A stretch of DNA of 64,000 nt. Origin: DATIBQ01 sp964573395. Lineage in GTDB: Bacteria > Patescibacteriota > Minisyncoccia > Phycocordibacterales > UBA9973. Each line of letters opens with the position of its first letter. Position 1 is the first letter of the stretch. Below the pieces are notes generated by a model. That model searched no databases and was not told the DNA's origin. It saw nothing but the letters and a program-made list of their open reading frames with translations. Position numbers and translations under genes: made by a program. This document shows, piece by piece, positions 58,317 through 64,000 of this stretch. The DNA lies in contig CAZNJI010000005.1 in assembly GCA_964573395.1 (NCBI GenBank), positions 1 through 64,000 on the forward strand. Reading direction: 5' to 3'.

Positions 58317-59186
58317 GTGGAATCGGCAGCGAAAAAGACTTGGGCCTCCATTTTTATTGCGATGCTCATTATCGGCATCGGATTCGGAGGATACAAATAC
58401 CATCTGCTCAACCAAGAACTGAAAGAAACGAAACTCGAACTTGAAACGCGGCTCGAGCAGCTTGGCATTGCGCTGAACGCTACCGAAGAAGAGAAAGAGC
58501 AGCTTCGAACGGTACTGCAAGATGAGCAAGCAAGAAGCGAGGCGCTGGGAGAAGAGCTTGAAGAGACAACCGAAGAAAAAGAGAAGCTCGAAAAATTGAC
58601 CGAACTTGACCCTGAACTATTAAAAAAATATTCGAAGGTATATTTTTTAAGCGAGCATTACGTGCCCGAGCGGCTCGCAGAAATTCAGGCCGAATACGTA
58701 CTGCCGGCCGGACGGAAGATTTCAATTCATGACGACGTTGCGCCGTTTCTTGCAGACTTGCTTGAAGAAGCAACCGAAGACGGGCTGAACCTCCGCGTCG
58801 TTTCAGGCTATCGCTCGTTCGAAGAGCAGAAAAACCTTAAATCATCGTACGTGGTTACCTACGGCGTTGGCGCAAATCGGTTCTCTGCCGAGCAAGGTTA
58901 CTCGGAACACCAGCTTGGCACGACGGTTGATTTTGGAACCGTAGCGCTTCCGTATGCAAACTCAAAATTCGAAACGACGCCGGAGTTTGCCTGGCTGGTA
59001 GAGAACGCCGACCGATTCGGCTTTACTCTTTCGTATCCGAAGAATAACGCCTACTATAAATATGAGCCGTGGCATTGGCGTTTTGTCGGCCGGGATCTCG
59101 CTGATGACTTGGCAGACGATGGAACATACCTCTACGATCTCGATCAGCGAGAAATTGATTCTTACCTGCTCGAAATATTCGATTGA
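58317..59186 (+). CDS. D-Ala-D-Ala carboxypeptidase, VanY/DdcY type
   Basis: The start is GTG, 7 bases after TGC-TACAAT. A membrane anchor at residues about 8-25 and a coiled coil at about 30-90 precede the M15 peptidase domain: LRVVSGYRSFEEQ, GYSEHQLGTTVDFG (zinc His and Asp), and EPWHWRFVG with the last zinc His. It should trim peptidoglycan stem peptides outside the membrane. Length 289 aa. It is divergent from DoxX with overlapping promoters. Confidence 0.92.
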   Translation: MESAAKKTWASIFIAMLIIGIGFGGYKYHLLNQELKETKLELETRLEQLGIALNATEEEKEQLRTVLQDEQARSEALGEELEETTEEKEKLEKLTELDPELLKKYSKVYFLSEHYVPERLAEIQAEYVLPAGRKISIHDDVAPFLADLLEEATEDGLNLRVVSGYRSFEEQKNLKSSYVVTYGVGANRFSAEQGYSEHQLGTTVDFGTVALPYANSKFETTPEFAWLVENADRFGFTLSYPKNNAYYKYEPWHWRFVGRDLADDLADDGTYLYDLDQREIDSYLLEIFD

Positions 59187-59684
59187 TTAGCGCACTTCCG
59201 AAGGAACGTCATCGCAGGAAACTCGCGGCAAGGTTTCGGTGAAAGAAACCGCATCCCTATCAACATAGCGGTATATGCCTTCCGTTTCTGCCAAGTCTCC
59301 CCACCCAACCGATGCACCGTCGGCAGTAACGGAAACAATCCGCTCTTCCTGCACGCTCGTACCTTCAGCGTAGTAGCTGTGCACGACTTCAAGAACTATT
59401 TTTGAGCCGTCTTGGCGCCAGATTCCTTTGAATGGCCCAACCAGTTTGTCTTTTTCAGCTGGAAGCAGATGGTAGACTCCTAAAGCGCTTTGGTCGGCAG
59501 AGAGTACGGCTTGCAGGTACGCATAATCGTTTCCGGCGGGCGTTTCAATCGTTCGGAGGAAACAGAGATTCTGCGAGGCACCTTGGGACAAATCGCGTAA
59601 GCGGTTCTGTTCGCGCGTTTGGCGGGCAGAAACGGCAAAGCCGACAAGGAAAAGCACGAGCACAAAAAAGAGAAGTTTCTTCAT
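59187..59684 (-). CDS. Secreted or anchored hypothetical protein
   Basis: The ATG at 59684 (165 aa) lies 7 bases after TGC-TAGAAT; the frame has another ATG 3 codons earlier. An N-terminal hydrophobic segment (LLFFVLVLFLVGFAVSA) and a beta-rich domain (AYLQAVLSADQSALGVYHLL, GPFKGIWRQDGSKIVLEVVH) follow, with two Cys residues. The family is not recognised. It converges on the carboxypeptidase with no gap. Confidence 0.65.
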   Translation of the reverse strand: MKKLLFFVLVLFLVGFAVSARQTREQNRLRDLSQGASQNLCFLRTIETPAGNDYAYLQAVLSADQSALGVYHLLPAEKDKLVGPFKGIWRQDGSKIVLEVVHSYYAEGTSVQEERIVSVTADGASVGWGDLAETEGIYRYVDRDAVSFTETLPRVSCDDVPSEVR

Positions 59685-59797
59685 ATACCGCATTCTAGCA
59701 GAAAAATGGGAACTGCAATCTCATAAGAACAGTAGACAGGATTGAAAAGCTATATTTGAGTAATATAAAGCCTATGGGCATCGTCTATACTACACGT

Positions 59798-60754
59798 ATG
59801 AAAACAGGAATTGTCATTACCATTCTTTTGGCCCTTGGGGCGCTCATTCTTGCCACCTCTGTGCTCAAACCGGATTCGGCTAAAAACGTTACCGATTTTA
59901 CGAGCTGTAGAGAAGCAGGATACCCCATCCTCGAGTCGTTCCCCGAGCAATGCACGACGCCGGACGGCAGAACGTTTACAAATACCGACCAAGTCCAGCC
60001 AGTGCCTGGAGTAACCGGAAAAGAAGATTTAATCGTGGTGAACGTACCGGTTCCAAGCCAGCCGATTACCAGCGGATTCATTGCATCCGGGCAGGCGCGC
60101 GGCGGATGGTACTTTGAGGGAAGCTTCCCGCTGACCCTCGTTGACGCTGACGGAAAAACCCTTGCACAAACCTACGCAACGGCGCAGGGCGAATGGATGA
60201 CACAGGAATTCGTTCCGTTCATTTCCCAACCGATTACCTTTGCACAGCCGGCAACCGCTACTGGCACGCTCATTTTCCATAAAGACAACGCTTCAGGCTT
60301 GCCTGAGCATGACGACGAACTGCGAGTGCCGGTGCAATTTGGCGCGACAAACCAGCGCTCCGTTCAGCTGTATTTCTACGATGACTCGAAAGACCTCGAC
60401 GCGCAAGGCAACGTACTCTGCAGCAGTAAGGGGCTCGTGGCAGTTTCGCGCAGCATTCCAAGTTCGGCTACTCCGATTCAAGACGCCGTGAAAGCGCTCC
60501 TCGGGCAAGGACCGACTGCGGCTGAAAGAACCCAGGGGCTCGAGAGTGAGTTTCCGCTTTCAGGGGTAACGCTCCAAAGCGCGAACCTCACCCCGGCAGG
60601 AACTCTGACGCTCGCCTTTGCGGATCCGCAGAATAGAACCAGCGGCGGCAGCTGCCGGGTGGGCATTCTGCGGGCGCAAATTGAAGCGACCGCCAAGCAG
60701 TTTCCCGAAGTAAAAACGGTGGTTTTGGCTCCGGCAGCCATTTTTCAGCCTTAA
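59798..60754 (+). CDS. Gmad2/GerMN domain protein
   Basis: I chose the ATG at 59798 (318 aa) because TATACT lies 6 bases before it. A signal anchor (IVITILLALGALILATSVL) is followed by a short Cys-containing segment (SCREAGYPILESFPEQC), a Gmad2 immunoglobulin-like domain (VPVPSQPITSGFIASGQARG, GEWMTQEF) and a GerMN domain (SVQLYFYDD, PIQDAVKALLGQGPT, PEVKTVVL). Such proteins are extracytoplasmic and associated with envelope or spore germination in other phyla; here the role is unknown. Confidence 0.85.
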   Translation: MKTGIVITILLALGALILATSVLKPDSAKNVTDFTSCREAGYPILESFPEQCTTPDGRTFTNTDQVQPVPGVTGKEDLIVVNVPVPSQPITSGFIASGQARGGWYFEGSFPLTLVDADGKTLAQTYATAQGEWMTQEFVPFISQPITFAQPATATGTLIFHKDNASGLPEHDDELRVPVQFGATNQRSVQLYFYDDSKDLDAQGNVLCSSKGLVAVSRSIPSSATPIQDAVKALLGQGPTAAERTQGLESEFPLSGVTLQSANLTPAGTLTLAFADPQNRTSGGSCRVGILRAQIEATAKQFPEVKTVVLAPAAIFQP

Positions 60755-60876
60755 CCGTTATCCACTGCTCTAGCCTGAAATCTGTGGTATAGTGCTAGCA
60801 TGTGGGTTCCCCTCCTTATTTTGGGCGTGGTTCACACTTTAATAAAATAGTTAACTATATAGTTTGAAGTTTATAT

Positions 60877-61176
60877 ATGAATAAAAAATTATACGTTGGA
60901 GGAATTTCGTTCCAAGCGTCTGAATCCGATCTGAACGATCTTTTTGCAACGATTGCGCAGCCGGTTTCTGCTAAGATCATCAGCGATCGAGAAACAGGCC
61001 GGTCTCGCGGATTCGGATTCGTTGAGATGCCTTCTGAAGAAGATGCTCAAAAAGCAATTGATCAGCTCAATGGAACCGAACAATGGGGGCGAACCATTTC
61101 AGTAAGCATTGCGCAGGAAAAGCGCGATAATGGCGGATTCGGCGGCGACCGAAAGCCTTTCCAAAAGCGTTTCTAG
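60877..61176 (+). CDS. RNA-binding protein with RRM domain
   Basis: The 99-aa protein is a single RRM with RNP2 KLYVGGISF and RNP1 RGFGFVEM and a short Gly/Arg-rich tail. It resembles the small cold-inducible Rbp proteins of cyanobacteria, which act as RNA chaperones. A TGG-TATAGT promoter about 80 bases upstream gives a leader of about 85 bases, unusual here, so post-transcriptional (for example temperature) control is plausible. A terminator follows. Confidence 0.92.
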   Translation: MNKKLYVGGISFQASESDLNDLFATIAQPVSAKIISDRETGRSRGFGFVEMPSEEDAQKAIDQLNGTEQWGRTISVSIAQEKRDNGGFGGDRKPFQKRF

Positions 61177-61194
61177 CAACTGTTTTCTTGGCCA

Positions 61195-61225
61195 GAAAAA
61201 AATCCCTGATTTCAGGGATTTTTTG
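61195..61225. terminator. Bidirectional terminator
   Basis: AAAAATCCCTG/CAGGGATTTTT with a 4-base loop, shared by the RRM gene and the convergent binding-protein gene. Confidence 0.9.
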
Positions 61226-62306
61226 TTTCCGAATCATGCCGTGATTCAATCAGCTTATGCTCAAGCTCTTTTATTTCTTTGAGCTCCGCTTCCAGGATTT
61301 CGCTGGCGTGTTCGAGTTTTTCAATTTTCTCGGCTACTTCTTTTTTCGAATCATTCCGCCCGATCCGAAAGAGCGCGCGGTAGCGCTGGCGCAGCAGAAC
61401 GTAGAGCGTTACTGCAATAATAAGCGCTCCTAAAATGATGGCGCCGATAATCAGCCCCGTTTCCCCTTCTCCAAACCAGCGCACGCCCAGCTTCGTCTGC
61501 TCCGGATCGATGTTAATCCACTTTTCAGTTACCGTATTCCGATCAACGGTGGCAACCTGCGAATATCCCTTTTCCAAAATGGATTGCAGAATCGTTTTGT
61601 CGGAAGTCATGCCGAACGAGAGTTGGTAATAAAATCCGGTAGAGCCCGCAATGCGCACGGCCGAGAGCGCTTGTCGCGACAGAAAATAAGAAAGCGAGGC
61701 AACATCAAGGATTGCGGCATCAACGTCTCCCAAGGCAAGCTGCTGCAGCGCAATTTCGTCATCGGTAACCTGGCTGAGCACCACCCGAGGGTAGTTTTCA
61801 CGAATAAAATAGGCCGCCCCCGAATTGCTCGTTACCGCCACTTGTTTTCCCGAGAGCTCCGAGAGTTCAACGTCCTTCTTTCCCGAATCGCGCCGAACGA
61901 CAATGACTGCCGGAACTGAGATATAGGGCTGGGTAACAATGAGCTCTTCCTGTTCGGCGTTGGCACTATCGACGCGGGCAATAACGTCCCCGCGGCCTTC
62001 GAGAATATCGTTTCGTATCTGCGCCCGAGAGCGAGCAGGCAAATAAACAATCTTTGCTCCAATCTGTTCGGCAATCAATTCAAGGTAATCGATCGAGAGT
62101 CCGGCGGGCGGGCTGTTCGGGTTCGTTACGTAGACGAACGGCGGAGCGTTTTTCTCAGGATAGACGACAATCGTATTATTGCGAGAACGAAGCCAGAGCC
62201 GTTCTTCTTTCGAGAGAATGTCCACCTGAGCAAAGGCAGCCGACCATCCAGTAGCTAAAAAGAAAACGAGGGATAGCGCCCACACTCGAGTCTTTTGCTT
62301 TTTCAT
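61212..62306 (-). CDS. SBP_bac_3 protein with C-terminal membrane span
   Basis: The 364-aa protein has a signal peptide ending SAAFAQ and a family 3 amino-acid-type binding domain (IVVYPEKNAPPFVY, GLSIDYLELIAEQIGAKIVY, GRGDVIARVDSANAEQEE, LGDVDAAILDVASLSYFL). A membrane span (LIIGAIILGALIIAVTLYVLL) and a cytoplasmic coiled coil of about 60 residues follow. The layout is that of an EvgS-like receptor with the kinase removed. No kinase, permease or ATPase is adjacent. TATACT lies 10 bases before the ATG. Confidence 0.85.
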   Translation of the reverse strand: MKKQKTRVWALSLVFFLATGWSAAFAQVDILSKEERLWLRSRNNTIVVYPEKNAPPFVYVTNPNSPPAGLSIDYLELIAEQIGAKIVYLPARSRAQIRNDILEGRGDVIARVDSANAEQEELIVTQPYISVPAVIVVRRDSGKKDVELSELSGKQVAVTSNSGAAYFIRENYPRVVLSQVTDDEIALQQLALGDVDAAILDVASLSYFLSRQALSAVRIAGSTGFYYQLSFGMTSDKTILQSILEKGYSQVATVDRNTVTEKWINIDPEQTKLGVRWFGEGETGLIIGAIILGALIIAVTLYVLLRQRYRALFRIGRNDSKKEVAEKIEKLEHASEILEAELKEIKELEHKLIESRHDSETKNP

Positions 62307-62348
62307 CGTACCAATCAGTATATCACGAAGAGAAGTATGTCCGTCAGA

Positions 62349-63455
62349 TTACTCTCGAAGATTCTTAATTGCTTCGTCGAGTGCGCGATCGTTTCGCAAC
62401 AGATCGTGGCCTTGTACGTCGAGTTTTTCTTCTTCAAGTCCGAATTGCTTTTTCAATACGCGCATTTTTCTGAATGAGTACCACGGAATGAAGTAAATGA
62501 CGACGATGAGCCCGACAACCGGAATCAGAAGTGCCAACACGTTAATGAGGATTACCAAAAACCTGACAATCGGACTGTCGGAAACGAGCAGGCGCGCACC
62601 AAGCCCCGGGCGTTCGGTGTTGGTTGATTGGTCAACCAAGAATGGCGTTGCGCTGTACACGCCGGCAAGCAGATTGCGTTCGGTCGTATATTCGAAATTT
62701 CCTTCAGCATCGTTTTCGACATACGCGTTTGGCGGGCTGATTCGTTTCGTCTGAAGCAGTTGAATGAATCGTTCGCCGAGCGATTTCTGATCGGCCCCCT
62801 CGAATACTAGCTTTGTCATTGCGTTCGGTTCCCCTTTTCCGCGAACGTACATGGCTTGTCCAGTTCCGATCTCAGGAGAATATTCGGTAATAACCGGCAA
62901 AGCTGGCAATTTTCCCGGCACAACTGCAACCGGTAACGTGGGCTGCACTGGTATCGTAATGGAATCTTTCTCTGGCGTTACTATGGCGACAATCGCATCT
63001 TGCCCCGCTGAAGCTAAGAGATTTGTCCCTTTGCCGTCGTTTGCAAGAATTGATCCGTCGACAAAGTGGATTGCAGCCTTACCGGTCGATTTTGCCTCAA
63101 AGGTAACCTTGAAAGCCGTGCCGGCCGACCCTTGGTACCCCGGATTGAGAATAACACCTTCAAACGGTATGCGGTTTGATAATCCTTCCGGTTCTTTGGT
63201 CCAGAAATTAATAATGCTATCACTTTGGCTCACCGCAACAAGATTGAGAAGATTCGTAGGAAAGAGGAGCGTGCCGGAAATCGCATTGATGGCCTGATCA
63301 ACCGAGCGAACCTGTACCGTTACCGTAAACTGAGTGCCGGCCGATACCGAAGCAGGCGCACCGGTAATCGAAAAAGATGCGGTTTGGGCGAACGCAACAC
63401 TGGGGATAGTAAGGAAGAAGAGCAGTATTAAAATTCTTACGACGCGTCTCATCAT
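62349..63455 (-). CDS. Cohesin-domain secreted membrane protein
   Basis: The 368-aa protein has a signal peptide ending SVAFAQ and a cohesin-type domain at about residues 25-165 (FTVTVQVRSVDQAINAISGT, VNLVAVSQSDS-like, FKVTFEAKSTGKAAIHFVDG, SILANDGKGTNL). A second beta domain, a C-terminal span (FLVILINVLALLIPVVGLIVVIYF) and a cytoplasmic tail follow. Cohesins bind dockerins or other surface ligands. It follows the partial gene below on the same strand by 3 bases. Confidence 0.82.
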   Translation of the reverse strand: MMRRVVRILILLFFLTIPSVAFAQTASFSITGAPASVSAGTQFTVTVQVRSVDQAINAISGTLLFPTNLLNLVAVSQSDSIINFWTKEPEGLSNRIPFEGVILNPGYQGSAGTAFKVTFEAKSTGKAAIHFVDGSILANDGKGTNLLASAGQDAIVAIVTPEKDSITIPVQPTLPVAVVPGKLPALPVITEYSPEIGTGQAMYVRGKGEPNAMTKLVFEGADQKSLGERFIQLLQTKRISPPNAYVENDAEGNFEYTTERNLLAGVYSATPFLVDQSTNTERPGLGARLLVSDSPIVRFLVILINVLALLIPVVGLIVVIYFIPWYSFRKMRVLKKQFGLEEEKLDVQGHDLLRNDRALDEAIKNLRE

Positions 63456-63458
63456 ACG

Positions 63459-64000
63459 CTACCGTTTTATTATACGAATTAGTACCGAAAGAAGCACGAG
63501 GAATAATAGCAATGACACCACAATCGGCCATGAGTGGATAGCGCCAGGAATTTCCGCCGTACCAACGGCTGCATTGCCGGCGTAATCAACCGCTCGTACC
63601 GTTACTCTATAGCCAAACACCGATCGCGGCAATTGGTACGGGCTCTGCGCTTCTTGCCACTCGTTATTGCCAATTTTAACTTGGTACGATGCAACGCCTG
63701 AATCTGCATCAGTGGTCATAAATGAAAGGAGCGGCGGCGTACCTCCTTTGCGATTTCCAGGAATATAGAGCGGCATAAAAAGCTCCGGCGGGTTCGTATC
63801 TACTTCATAGGCCGATGCCACTTCACCTCCTGAAACTGCTTGCAGCGTTATCCCCTTGCCGGTAGCAGTAAGCGCTGTTCCTTGGCCATCGTGCGCGTAG
63901 AGCACTGAATCTGCAATGGTAAGCGAAAGCGGGCCAGGGGTTTTGGCCGTAAAGAACAGTGTTACCAGTTTTAAGGATTTCCTCGTTCCTGCTTGCTGAT
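63459..64000 (-). CDS. Cohesin-like membrane protein, cut by the window edge
   Basis: The frame is open to the right edge, so the N-terminus is missing. What is seen begins LKLVTLFFTAKTPGPLSL and TIADSVLYAHDGQGTAL, the end of a cohesin domain, followed by an Ig-like segment (SFMTTDADSGVASYQVKI, YRVTVRAVDYAGNA) and a C-terminal membrane span (WPIVVSLLLFLVLLSVLI). The similar layout of the next gene suggests tandem duplication. Confidence 0.75.
   Translation of the reverse strand, partial: QQAGTRKSLKLVTLFFTAKTPGPLSLTIADSVLYAHDGQGTALTATGKGITLQAVSGGEVASAYEVDTNPPELFMPLYIPGNRKGGTPPLLSFMTTDADSGVASYQVKIGNNEWQEAQSPYQLPRSVFGYRVTVRAVDYAGNAAVGTAEIPGAIHSWPIVVSLLLFLVLLSVLIRIIKR

Overview
The window is most likely chromosomal DNA of a Patescibacteria/CPR bacterium, probably a Candidatus Parcubacteria lineage. 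The signs are small trimmed versions of core proteins (an IF-2 without its N-terminal extension, a zinc-less short DnaX, a RelA/SpoT homolog without ACT domain), a DUF4446 gene beside infB, VirB2/TrbC-like pilin paralogues, a tRNA carrying a group I intron, and many genes whose -10 hexamer lies only 6-8 bases before the start codon, implying leaderless mRNAs. TGA acts as a stop (for example rbfA), so the code is standard. No rRNA gene or CRISPR array is present.

Layout. 0.1-1.7 kb: two accessory genes. 1.8-23.4 kb: housekeeping genes (dnaX, dusB, ftsQ-like, serS, dprA, topA, relA/spoT, parB, miaA, rpmG, clpB, cysteine desulfurase, DUF4446, infB, rbfA) with nine tRNA genes, four of them leucine. 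23.4-30.7 kb: an SPFH-like protein with a membrane partner, then a minus-strand operon of an orphan solute-binding protein and five VirB2-like membrane proteins, one fused to ten DxNCDGxxD calcium-type loops. 30.8-42.1 kb: gyrA, an MBL hydrolase, rpsA, pth, lepB, hisS, def, fmt, hpf and pyk.

42.4-53.9 kb is an AT-rich integrated element. It starts at an intron-containing tRNA-Asn(GUU) whose 3' end holds the attachment core GGGAGC. A large serine recombinase gene runs into this tRNA. The cargo includes a nuclease-like/HNH pair, DUF3800, a HEPN-like protein with a Cys-rich partner, small membrane proteins and a polysaccharide deacetylase. The right end carries four direct repeats, each exactly 109 bp. 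On the minus strand each encodes the same lost C-terminal tail of a serine recombinase, and each ends in GGGAGC. They bound three single-gene segments, two of which begin with the same promoter exactly 6 bp after the core. This resembles an integron cassette array but is built on a serine recombinase whose attachment site lies inside its own 3' coding sequence. It is the most unusual system in the window.

54.3-64.0 kb returns to chromosomal-type genes: an ECF sigma factor with a DUF5667 membrane protein, a large peptidoglycan-binding surface protein, DoxX, a VanY-type carboxypeptidase, a Gmad2/GerMN lipoprotein-like protein, an RRM protein, an SBP_bac_3 membrane protein and two cohesin-type secreted membrane proteins (the last cut by the window edge). 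Several intergenic regions hold long inverted repeats, a tRNA-T-arm-headed dispersed repeat present twice, and candidate structured RNAs. All functional assignments are from motif reading without database searches.
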